A stretch of DNA of 64,000 nucleotides from Micromussa lordhowensis (taxonomy: Eukaryota; Cnidaria; Anthozoa; Scleractinia; Lobophylliidae), in contig OZ026597.1 of the NCBI GenBank assembly GCA_964020085.1, positions 26,938,448 through 27,002,447 of the forward strand, in the 5' to 3' direction. Positions 12,498 to 24,814 of the stretch are shown one piece after another. The first letter of the stretch is position 1, and the number at the start of each line of letters is the position of its first letter. The translations under genes and the position numbers were made by a program. The notes under the pieces are model-generated. The model saw nothing but the letters and a program-made list of their open reading frames with translations, ran no database searches and was not told the DNA's origin.

Positions 12498-15400
12498 CTG
12501 ACAAACACAGATTGAACAATTTTCGTGTGAAAGACTTCCATGAAATATTACTAATATTCGAAGTGATGAGGTAAGTTTAATAAATCGAATGTGGTCTGTA
12601 CTCTTATCAGCAATGAGTATGCATCACGCGTGGTCAAAATTTGTTGTGGACTCACTCGGCTGTGCCTAGTGAGTCCACAAACATTTTGACCACTGTGATG
12701 ACGCATACTTGTTGTCAGTAAGAGTACAGACCCCGCTAAACCACATTTTGATTTGTTTTTTACCACAATATTAAAGATAATGAAAGAAATCTCTGTCAAG
12801 ATTGGTTGACAACTCGGAGTTGAAAGTGCATGCGCTGCACTATGCAAATGAGCTACTTGTACATGTCAGACTTTCCTTTCAAAAACTTTTGCACCCTCAA
12901 CATGCAGAAACAGTAAGAAAAAATGTTTGGGAAAAGGGTAATGATGTGTACTCATTTGGGAAAAGAGTAATGATGCGTACTCGTTGTCGATAAGAGTACA
13001 GACCACGCTAAACCACATTTTGATTTGTTTTTTAGCACAATTTCAACGTCAAAGAAACTGTTCTTTTCAGAGCACAAGGTCAGCCCTGTCTGTACTCTTA
13101 TCAACAACGGCAAATTAGGCAATTGGATTGCGAGATTAGCAGCAATTGTGGTAAAATAAGCTTTGGTTACAAAACAAGCTTTTGACAGCTTTGATGGACC
13201 TTTTTTTGTAGCGGGTAAAATATAGTCAAAATACTACTAGCTCTTGCGACAACAACAACAACGTGCTTCTTACTTTATTCCGAATCCCCACGTGACACCC
13301 GCGCGTTCCATATATGGGCAACACTATGATTACAACAATAGAAAACGGCTACATTCCCTCCTTACTAACAGGGACGAGGTGCGCGTGACAAAATAAACTC
13401 AAAGGCAAAGAGCCTTAAAACTAGAGTACAACTGGTTGGGCGTAATAGTCGCAGGCGAGACCTGAACGAATTATAACCTCAAGTTAACAAATAAATGAAT
13501 GACTGCTTCATCCATGTCTCTGACAGACAACAGTTCCTGGAGCGAATCTCGCACTGTAACGATTTGCTTGAACTCGACGCGTTCAAAGTCTGGACTATAG
13601 TCAATTAAACGCTTATTTTTGTCCATAGGAACAGATTTCTTAGACAAGTCATGGTTAAAAACAGGTTTCCACACGCGAGATTTAGCTAGTCTTGTGCGGC
13701 GTCCTGTTGGAGCATAGGTGTGCACAATAACAGAGTCTTGCACATCATCGGTTTCTACTACCTCTCCAATAAGGAGTCCTTGTCGAGCGTTAAATCGTTC
13801 AAAGGCGACTTTATCAAGGACCAGATTGTAAGCTCCTCCAGATGGGTCACCTTCGAGGGAGAGATATGGACAATGTGCTGTGAGACCTCGCATTCTCCCA
13901 AGTTTGACGAGAAGTTGTCTGGACCCTGGGAAAACGGAGTACAGATGCTTGCAGGCTTCGCTAACTGGAGCCTTGCCTATGGGGTCTAGATACTGGGCTA
14001 ACTTCAGTGAGATTCCTTCATCAGCTTGTTCATTGCTCTTATGAAGGTACAGGAGAAACTGGCCAGGTTTGTATTGCCGCTCTTGTTCTCGATTTTCAGC
14101 CGGGCAAGGCGCACTCTGTGCAGATGATTCTCTCAGGTCATTTGGTTCTGCATCAGGGATTGGTATCAGTTTCTCAACATTAGTCGGAGGCAGTTCTTCA
14201 TTGATTATGCTGTGCCTCAGACAATATAAGTCACTATTTTTGAGGCGCTTGGTGATAATGTATGGTCCAGCATATCTTCTGATTAGCTTCGTGGCTGATC
14301 CTTTTTCAACATTTGCAGGTGGTGGTTTCCTGACTAGGACTTCTTGTCCAACGTTAAATTCTCTTGGATTAGCAGACAGATCATAGTAATCTCTTTGTCG
14401 TCTCCGCAAATCTTTCTTAATGCTACAGAATAATTTATGGGCTTCTGTGATCCTCTGAACTAGGTACTTTGCATAATCATTCTTGTTGATTGGCTGATTG
14501 GGGAGCTGAAGAGCGACTGTCTCTGGAGAAGTCGCATTGCAACCAAACATGAGAAAGAATGGAGTTATGCCATTAGTGCCATCGATAGTCGAGGTGTTAT
14601 GCGAGTACACAGCAGGCTGCAGGTAGTCTTCCCAGTGTTTTTGCCATTTGGATGCAAAAATGGCCAGGGCAGAGTTCAAGAAGCGATGAACACGTTCCAT
14701 TGAGCCATTAGCTCGGGGCCGGTAACTAGATGTAAACACTTGTTTAATAGAGAGGAGGTTTGAAACTTCTCGGAGGACAGCATTCACGAATTCTCCTCCA
14801 CGATCGCTGAGAAGGGTGGATGGAAAGTCCAACTTAAGAAATACATTGTCAAATAGTGCTCTTGCTGCTGTAGTGGCACTTCGGTCTGGTGTCGGGATTG
14901 CTATCAGGAAGTGGGAGAATGGACAAACGGCGGTGAGAATGTAACGGTTTCCATTGGTGGACTTAGGGAACGGCCCAACAAAGTCAATGCCAAGTACATT
15001 CATTGGTTTGTCATAGAAACGTGGGTGCATAAGACCATGTTGCTGGTTAGCAGATTTGTGCTTTAGGCATTCTAAACATCTTGCAACCCAGCGTTTTGTT
15101 GCCTTTCCCATCCCTCTCCAATAAAAATCTTGGGCAAGGGCGTGGTAGGTTGCATCTCGACCTCTGTGCATTCCGATAGGTGAGTCGTGGTATGCGCGCA
15201 GTAGTTTGGTTTTTAGATCTTTATTATCAGGGACAAAGATACGAAAGTGGCCTGGGTCATCAAGGAATTCATCTGAATACATGACTAGTCCATCCAGGCG
15301 TGCCACAATGGCGTGCCAGGTTTTGGATGCGAGTTTGCTCATGGGACGACAGGTGGCGGAGAGCTGACTTGTTGCTTCCAGCTGACAGGTATTTGTGAAT

Positions 15401-18400
15401 GTTCTTTAAGGTTGGGTCTTGAAGTTGCAAATTGCTAAGCTCTTGTCTGTTGGATCCTAGGTGAATAAATGGTTCATCAGATTGACTGGTTGTGGAGGGA
15501 TCAACTGCAGCTTGCATCGTGCTAAGGGAAGTGTTGTTTGTATCTGCTGTTGCCAGGGCAACGGTTAACTTCATGTTCGCTGGGGCAGTGGGAGACAAAA
15601 ACATAAGTTGACATGGCGCTAGGCCCAAAACAGTGGCTAGGTAAATGGACACAGCCGTGGGTGGCAATAGGTCAACAAAGGCAGCAGATGCATAATCATG
15701 TTCTTGCTGGGGTTGCTGTGAAGCTGGGTAACGCGACAAGGCATCAGGCACGGTATTGGTGTGACCCGGACGATGGTGCAATTCAAAGTCATATTCAGCT
15801 AGTAGAGATGCCCATCGAGCTAGTTTTGCTTTGTGTGGCGCAATAGAGCACAACCATTTCAAATTGGCATGGTCAGTCTCAATGATGAATTTGCGTCCCA
15901 AAAGGTATGGTCGCCATTGTTCGACTGCCCATTTGACAGCATAAAGTTCTTGTTCACGAGTGTCCCATCTTTGTTGGGTGGGAGAGAAGGCTTGGCTTGC
16001 ATACTGAAGTGGACGCAAACAGTGTTCGTCATCTTCCTGCATGAGGACAGCGCCAACGCCTAGTTTGCTTGCATCGGTATGCACATGGAATGGCTTGGAC
16101 CAATCTGGATAATGTAGCAACACATCAGGGCCTGTGAGTACTGCAATAAGGTCATTGAATTCGGCTTCAACTTGGGTGGTGAGCTGAAATTTTTTGTTCT
16201 TTTGTAGAAGTTGCCGCAAATGGTAAGTCCATTGAGCAAAGCGTGGGATGTGGTGCCTGTAAAAGCGGACCATTCCAAGGAACTTCTGCACAGCAGACTG
16301 GGAATTGACCATAGTGAAATTAGTGATTGCGTGAATTTTCTTGGGGTCTGGAATACAACCATTAAGAGTGACAACATGGCCAAGTACTTCAAGGTGAGTT
16401 GAGAAGAAGGTACACTTCGAGGGTTTAAACTGCATGCCAACTTGGGTGGCGCGTTCAAATATGCGTCTGTAATGTTCGAGAGAGTCAACATGAGACATGC
16501 TTCGGACAATCAGATCATCAACATAAGGCATGCAGAATCCATGTTGATGGTCACTACTGCCTGTTACGTTTTCCATTAGGAAATCAGAAAATGTGGCCTG
16601 CATGAGCCTTTGGAAGGTAGCTCCAGCCGTCTTGAGACCAAAGGGCATGGAGATGAACTCGAATAATCCACAGTGGGTGACTACAGCTGTTTTTTCTCTA
16701 TCTTCTTCTCGAACAGGCACTTGCCAATAGCCGTTAGCAAGGTCTAATTTGGCAAATGATTTGCCTCCGCCAAGCCAGTCCAGGATATCGATGACTTGAG
16801 GAAGAGGAAAGCCATCACTCTTAGTGACTGAATTAAGCGCACGATAATCGACCACAAATCTGGGTGGTTGTGGTTTACCATGTAAATCCTTGCGGCGTAC
16901 AAGTATCGCTGGAGCACCCCAAGGAGACTTTGAGGGCTGAATGATATCTTGTCGAAGCATGTCCTTAATTTGATGACGCACTGCCTGGAGCTCAGGGGGT
17001 GACATCCTGTATGGTGGCTTGTAGCAAGGGGTGGCATTGCCAGTGTTAATGTGATGCTCAGTTCCATGGATACGCCTTAGTGGTGCACCAGGCAAGAGGA
17101 ATGCGTGTGGGTACGTTCGCAACAAAGTGTCGAACTCAGCAAGGACTGCAGAGTCGACATGACTGTACTCGTCAGAGTCTAGGCGCAGTTCGGCACGCAG
17201 TTTTTCATGATATTCCTCCGAAAATGGATCAAGCGTGAAAGTACACTGAGGAGGTAGGTCTCGATCATCAGACCCGTCTGGCTGACTGAAAGGGTGAAGT
17301 AACCGAGAACTTTGTGTAAGACCAGCTTTAAACATTTCTTGACTGGCTTGCTTGGGATAATGCGGTTGCAATGGAACTCCCATGCTTTTAGGCGGTGAGG
17401 TTTCCACAAGAGAAGGTGGGGTGTCATCAGAGTGACAGAAGAGCGAGTCGAAGGTGTCTAGTGATGAACAAAGGTTGTCAGCTGTGTGCATCAGGGCATC
17501 CTCAAGGTCGGTTTTTCTCTGCGCAGAACAGGGTGACAGGTAGCTAAAGGTGGAATGACCAATGGATGCTTTCTTCTTTGTACAATGCACAAGAATGTTC
17601 ATGGCACGGGATGTCTGGAAGTCAGGAAGATCATGATATGTGGTGTCAGAGTTAGAAGAGAAATCCATAATTGACTGTGCTTCAGATGCACTAAAAGGAC
17701 CATCAAGGACTTTTACACCAGGTTCAAGTTCATGACCTGATAGCCACAAGTCATTTCCTAAGAATCCCATGGATGCAGCACTTAAGGTAAGATAGACTGT
17801 TACTAGGTTAAAACCTCGATACACTGTGGTTCTGGTTGGTGCAGAATGAACAGATGGTTTTCCAGTGAGAAGGCAGGTAACTGCAGCCTGAGGATCGTGT
17901 GATGCAGTTGCTTTATCACACGCAACAGTAAAGTTCATAGCTGGATGACGGAAGGTGACTGTTTTGTTACTGTGGTCAGACAGGGCTTGAGTGGCAGCGA
18001 GGTGATTTTCGCCAAAGAGAAGTGGCCAAGACATGTTTGGAACTACAAGAGCAACATGGATTGTTTCCTTGTTGGGAAGCCACATAATAGGGACCTCTTG
18101 GACTGCTACGGCTGTCAGAGATGCACTAGTGTCAGCCATTTGTACTGGAATAGGCTTCTCCAGTTTCTTGTAATTTAATTCTGGTCTTTCTGAGTGGATG
18201 AGCTGTGCATGATCAAGGCTACACAGTGTGACTGAGCAACAAGAGTCGAGTGGGAGCTGTAGTTGCTTGCCAGCTGAAGTGACTTGACAAGACAAAATAG
18301 TACGATTCAAATTGACAGATAATTCGCTGGAAGATGTTGGAAGAGTAGGCATTGAAAACAGAGGTGGCGCTGGCTGGGAATGTGCACCAGGAGTATGTGG

Positions 18401-21186
18401 TGTACTGGAGCTGCTGGGCTCAGGTTGGATACTCTGTGGTGTTTGAAGATCACATGCATTAGCAACAGGTGGGGCGACATTACTGTGAACGAGTGCCTTA
18501 CATCCTGGTTTGGAGCAAACGGTGCACTTATGTGCTCGGCCGTATTTGCAAGACTGGTTTTGCAAGGTGCATGGTGATTGCTGATGTTTGTTCCACAAGC
18601 AACACACTTCAGTGCTACGCTGAGAATTGCCAGGAGATGGTGGTTTCACTGTTCGTTTAGGACAGCTGCTTTTGATGTGACCAGGAGAATGGCAGTGGTA
18701 ACAAAAAGGTTTCTTGCGACGCCCATCGGGGACAGGAGGAGTTGGAGTAATATTGAGAGCGTTGGGAGGGTCGAGCGGTGGTTTGTTGGTGTTACTGTGA
18801 CCTCCTCCAGGGCTGAACGAACGCTCGATTCGCTTTGCAGCTTCAATGATTTCGGACAGATCTTTGTATTCCTCAGCTTTAAGCACTAAATGTTTTTGGA
18901 TGTCGGTTTTCGTCTTGGATATAAACTGTGACATGATGAAATGTGGTGAATTGCTTTCGACAGCTTCTCCGAGCTTGGATAATCGGTGTAAATTGTTCTT
19001 GAAGCGATAGGCGAAGCAATCAATCGATTCCGTGGCTCGCTGCTTCATAGTAGAAAATTCTGACGCTAAACGACGGCGCTGAACTTCTGGCGGTTCCGCG
19101 AATGATGTTTTTAAGGCTTGTTTCAAGCTGCCAAGCTTCTGCTGGGCTGTGGTTTCTTCGGTGAATTTTGATTTCTCCATTGACAAGACTGAATTTGGCC
19201 ATTCGCCAATACACGACTGTTGAAGGAGAGCAAGTTTTGTTTCGGCTGGTAAATGGGCCGTTTGTACATCAAATGTTTCCAGAAATTCGCTAACATCGTC
19301 GTGACTGGAGTTGTCGTACCTGAATTGTGGAAGCTGCAGGGCGGGCATTCGTAGAGAAGTGTTAGAAGTTGATGTCGTAGGACCGGCCGCTGGGGGTCCG
19401 CCATGTGCGAGTAGCGCTTCGGTAAGTTGGGTGATTTGAGCAGTTGTTGCCTTTTGTGCATCGGGCTGTTGCTTAACGATCGACGTGAGACCTGCTACGA
19501 TACCTTTGAGTTCTTCTACGGACGACATGCCAGGGTTTTGGGCTCTCCACCAGATTGTAGCGGGTAAAATATAGTCAAAATACTACTAGCTCTTGCGACA
19601 ACAACAACAACGTGCTTCTTACTTTATTCCGAATCCCCACGTGACACCCGCGCGTTCCATATATGGGCAACACTATGATTACAACAATAGAAAACGGCTA
19701 CATCTCGGGGGGGGGGGGAGGGGGGGAGTTTGGGCAATTTCCAAAAAAAAAAACGCAACAGAAACAGCTGAAAAAAAAACAATTGTGTAAGGGGAGCCAT
19801 GGGGGAAAAACAGAGGAAGTGCATTCTACTGTATCAAGGTCCTATTTTGAGCTTAAAAAAATTATTGCACAAGTTATTACACAGCCAAAAATCATGCCCC
19901 AGAAAATTGCCAGACTCCCTTCAAAAAATAATTAATGGTTCATCCCAAATAAACAACCTGTCTATTTATTAAGGAGGGAACAAGTCACAAAGTCCTTAAG
20001 GTGATTCCCGGGTAAAAGAACCCGCCATAGATTTCCGATGAAACTTGGTATGGTGTCATTACAGTACAAGGAGATGTTAAAAACGTAATAAAAAGAGGGG
20101 GTCACCGTGCTTGTTTTCATGCCACGATGCTGACAAATATGGTTATTTTGGTGACTTTTGGTTATCTCAGTGCGCAACAAATAAGCTCGATTATTTTTCA
20201 ATGCGCCGTGTTATATCACACAGAATTCGACTGTCTTTGATTGCTTATTCATCTACGTCCCAGAAGAAATGGCTTCAAATACCCTGCATTATTAACTGAT
20301 ATTTTTATCCTTTAAAGGAAACATAATTTGGACTTGCTCTAATGGGCCCGTTACGTCTCTATCTGTAGCATTTATTTCATTTGCCAAAAAAGTAGCCATA
20401 GATTTCTGCCAAATTTTTTCTCAGTTATTGCGGATATTGTTCTCATTGAATTTATAAAATAAAAAGTGGGGGTCACCGTGCTCGTTTAAGAGGAAATTAG
20501 CTTTTATCTCGCTATCGAGCTTAGTTTGAAGGAAATCTCTTATGTTTTGTACGCGTGCGCCCTCATGTGCGCGCGCTGATGACGCAAAATTCGTGCGCAG
20601 TAGGAACGCGCTATGCAAAACTCGGGAATCACCTTAATAGCTCCTTAGCAGAAATGCACTCCACAATAACTGAAAAGAGCAGTTGCTCTGTACTGGAAAG
20701 GGTAGGAACCCATAGACAGAAACATACATTTGGGGATGATTTCAGCTTAGTGTGCCTTATGAGCTAGGCTTAGCTGAGTTGAGCATTCACCTGTAGATAC
20801 TCTGTACATCTACTATGGTGTTAGCATCTGCCATGTGTTCTTCATCATACATCTGACCATGATTCCGATGGCCTACCACCACTATGCTGTCAGCATGTAG
20901 ACAACCAGCTTTGAGAAGGTCATCCAGACTGTAAGAAATAATCATTTATAAATTTTTCACTTTTGATCAAAAACTAACTTTCTTCAAATATCAAAGTAAC
21001 TGGTTCCAATATAGTAAACAGCTGAATAGGTAATCAAAGGCCATTTATTAAGGAATGTGTGAAGGGTAGTCTTACGCAGCACTTTCCTTTCGTCCCAGCC
21101 AAGGAACTCTTCAGTACTTACTAAGTGACTGTATTGCTGTAATAGCTTTGTTTAGTTTTATATTTTTTTGTATGTACTACATATAT

Positions 21187-21227
<41 letters not shown>

Positions 21228-24200
21228 TGCGTGTGGCGGTGTTTTTTCTCTTTCTTAATTTTATTTTGTATGTAAACGTAAGAAATGATTTAATAAAAGA
21301 AAAAAAGAAAAAAAAGGGACTCTTCAGAGACCTTATTATCACAAGTAACTGTCAACTCTACTGTCAATGTGTGTAGGAAATTATTTTTGATGAACCCATC
21401 ACCTCCCAAAACTAAACAAGGTAAACAACATTGCAGCAAAAAGTTGTTCCATACCTGTTTATAGTTCCTATCATGTAATACACCATGGGAAAGTGGCAAA
21501 CTGCCATCAAGAAATCTTCACTGGGTCTGCAATGACCAATTTTGTCATTATTTGTAAGGTTATCTGTTCACCCCAAGTATATGACTTCTTTCATATATTC
21601 ACTACCATACTCAACTACAAATACAAGATCAAAGATCTGTGTATATTGATTCAATCACAAAAAAACATAATTATACAGAAAAACATGGAAAAGGACACAA
21701 TAAAATGTTCTATCCAACAACCTAAGGATGAAAAAAGGTTTTTCCTCCAGGGGTATCAATTAGTTTAGATCCAAGTACACCTGGAATATGTGGGAGGCAC
21801 AGAGGCCTAACGATTAGTGCACTCAACTCTGGAGTGAGCAGTCTGGCTTCAAGCCCTGGCCGGGGACATTGTGTTGTGTTCGTGGACAAGACACTTTAAT
21901 CTCAAAGTGCCTCTCTCCACCCAGATGTATAAATGGGTACTGGTGAATTTAATGCTTGGGGTAGCCCTGCGATGGACTAGCATCCCATCTAGGGGAGAGT
22001 AGAAATACTCCTAGTCACTTCATGTCAGTGAAACCAGGATAAGCTCCGGCCTGATGAGCTACTTGGCTCGTATGCAGACTTACAGACTACCTACACCTGG
22101 AAAATTGAAGTCCAATTGGGAAAATCAGGCCACATTCTGATAGGGTATTCCTGGTGTATTCTGAGCCAGGAATCACTGCATGCCGTAGAATGTATATTGT
22201 GTGCGAGTATGCTGTATATTTGGCTTCTTGTGCAGTGTTCTGGTACCTGGTACCAAAGGCCCATAATGTACACAAAGGGTTACAACTAGACATATTTGGC
22301 CCTCTGCACACAATATGTGCCTATAATGCTAGGGATAAAAAAATTACCGCATTTTCAGTTTGTTAATGGTTGTTACTTACTCTTCTTTTAGAAGAAGCAC
22401 AATAGGTTTAAGGGTGCACTTAGGACGCTGGTAAGCTCTCAAAGGAAGAATGAAATTGTACAATCCAGCTTCCGCTACAGGAGATGCCACAATGATAGCT
22501 CCATGCTGTCTCTGATGTAACCTTGCACTATCATTTAGATCTCTGTCTAAACAGGCCTGACAAAAAAGTTGAACAGTTCATGTGAATCACAAGTGCCTAG
22601 AGAACAGGAGGTAGGCAAGATTACCCAAACTCTAAACATCAGATGGTGGGTTGTGCATTGCCAAAGGCTGAGCAAGATTATGTCAACTAGGGGAAGCACA
22701 CACTTCAAGTTATTAACAAAAACTTGATATATATACAAATTATTTATTTTTAGTGTTACCCACGTTACTCACTTCATTCCTAAGTCCTAGACAACAACAC
22801 TTTTTAGGAGTCTTCAGAAGGTGGCATCTTATAGGTGTACGCCCAATATACAATGAGCATGGTGGGACTCCTGCCACGTAACTGTCACAATCACAAAATG
22901 CACAATACTTTGTAATTTATTCATCAGAATGCTGCAAACAACTATCCAAGAGATCAAGTCCTGAATGGTAAGGTCTGATATTATTCATAAGATAGAAAGA
23001 ACTAGGCGATTCACCTATACCAGCACTGAACTCTTATGGTTTCTGTAGCAGGTCGCTCATCTCCTAGGGTGAGATGCAAATCTGCTGCATTTTGTAGGCT
23101 GCCCTAACAGTTTGCTGGTAACCATTTACATTGTGTTGTTCCAGAAAATATCCATACCCCTCCCACCCTCCCATAGAGATTTTCTAGTTTGACTTCCCCC
23201 CCCCCCCCCAGGCCAATACCTCTGGTAAGTCCAGTTTTGGTTCATACTTTCCTTTCAAAATTTTGGCTTTTGAGATCCTGCTCCCCCCTGGAATTTCCAA
23301 TCACCCTCCTTGGGCTGGTATAGATGTTTTCTGGAAGCACACATTACTGGGTTGAAAGGGGCAATGTGTCGGGTATAATTTGTGCAGCAATGTGCAAGTG
23401 GCCTTTAAAAAAAGTGTTTGTATTATATGAAGGCCTTTTATGGACAAAATATATTGTTATGTTGCATATATGAATGCTATGCACAATAAATCAATAAGCA
23501 AACATGTTCGTTATAAACTAAAGGTGTCCGATAAAACTAAAAGATGTCCGACACAATTAAAAGACGTTTGGCAAAAGTAAAGGATGTTCAAATTAGCTAA
23601 AAGATGTCCGATACAACTAAAAGATGTTTGATTTAAAAGATGTGGAAATAAAAGATGAGGAAGCGGAAATGATTTTGCAAAACAGGAAGTGATGTCACGA
23701 AATGTAATATCCTTTCCCGCGCATTCGCTTTCGCATAGCATTCATACATGCAACATAACAAGGATATATGCAAATTTGATATTTTGTCCGTAAAAGGCCT
23801 TCATAATGTTATTCTTGACTTAAAACTAATGAAACCTTTGACTTCTGCTCTGCACTGTGTCCACTGCACCAGTGCAAGTTTACCTCTTTTAGAAAACAAG
23901 GACAAGTGATCTGATGACTTTTGTTACAGAGCATTTACTGAAACCAGGGCCACCCAGGCAATGAAAACCAATCAGATGACAGAACTAGAACAATAGATTC
24001 CAACATTAACAAATCGCACCAATAAAATGTCTGGTACAAAACAATGAAATTTCAACTTGTGTTGTGATGCTTAAGCAATTACTGTGTCTGTTAATAAATT
24101 GTCAAGCTCAAACTGTTAGTACTTCCACGTTAGAAAATATTGTAACAGTTTGAGCCTGACACTGTAGTCTTTGTAAGCACCACAACAAACAAGTTAAGAT

Positions 24201-24748
24201 TTCATTGTTTTGTCCTGGACACTTCATTGGCTGGAATTGAGAATGCTGAAATTTAGAGTTCCAGTTCTGTCATCTGATTGACATTGTGTGGGTTGCCCCA
24301 ATTTCAGTAAATGCACTGTAAATACTATCATAATAATCTTTGTAGCTATAAAATAATACATACTTAGGAATTCTACTTGTGTCATCAAGAAAATCAATCT
24401 CCTGTTCAGAAGCTTCTCCTTCCTCAGAATCTGATTCATTGGGTACATACACAGAGTTTGATGATCTTCTAGAATCGCCTATATCAAAATTGACTTCCTT
24501 AGTCCCTCTTGATACTTTCCTCTCAGGAGATCCCTGATCATGCCCTGGTTTGAGAGTTGAGGAAGGCATGGCTTTATCATGAGAGGTTGTGTGTCCAACA
24601 CCATTTGAAGGAGCTTCGTCTAAGTACCTGAGGCTAACTAAATTGGTAGGTAAACATACAATGTGGATTAAAAGTATGTACACTAATAATTTTTTTTTAA
24701 CAATTAGACTACAAGCAGATAGTCAACGAGCAGATAGTCAACAAGGCA

Positions 24749-24814
<66 letters not shown>

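Larger units (their letters stand above)
13207..19702 (-). mobile_element. LTR retrotransposon C (Gypsy type), intact-looking, in KCNT intron 22
   Basis: 6,496 bases bounded by two 147-base LTRs (13207-13353 and 19556-19702) in which I see no difference, implying recent insertion. It is read on the minus strand, the same sense as KCNT. The 5' leader is only 27 bases (19529-19555) and holds TGGTGGAGAGCCC, a probable primer site ending in the TGG that pairs with tRNA CCA. A purine tract (AAGGAGGGA) adjoins the 3' LTR. Contents: gag-pol ORF 15269-19528 and integrase ORF 13471-15342. No target-site duplication is visible: the flanks are TTTTT on the left and TCTCG followed by a G run on the right. 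Gypsy order (RT, RNase H, then integrase) is clear. Confidence 0.95.

Noticed and set aside
13720..18889. Plus-strand ORFs of 60-105 codons across element C
   Set aside because: They are antisense shadows of the intact minus-strand gag-pol and integrase frames.
21121..21376. ORFs with poly Val-Cys or His-Thr on either strand
   Set aside because: They come from the TG microsatellite at 21186-21240.
22865..22875. KCNT exon 19 acceptor at GGCAG|GAGTCC
   Set aside because: It gives the wrong phase; GACAG|TTACG two codons upstream restores the conserved Y-V-x-G-x-P-P segment.
24620..24637. Alternative KCNT exon 18 acceptor at CTCAG
   Set aside because: Phase from exon 17 would then meet an in-frame TAG after two codons; AATTTAG|TT keeps the frame and conserved length.
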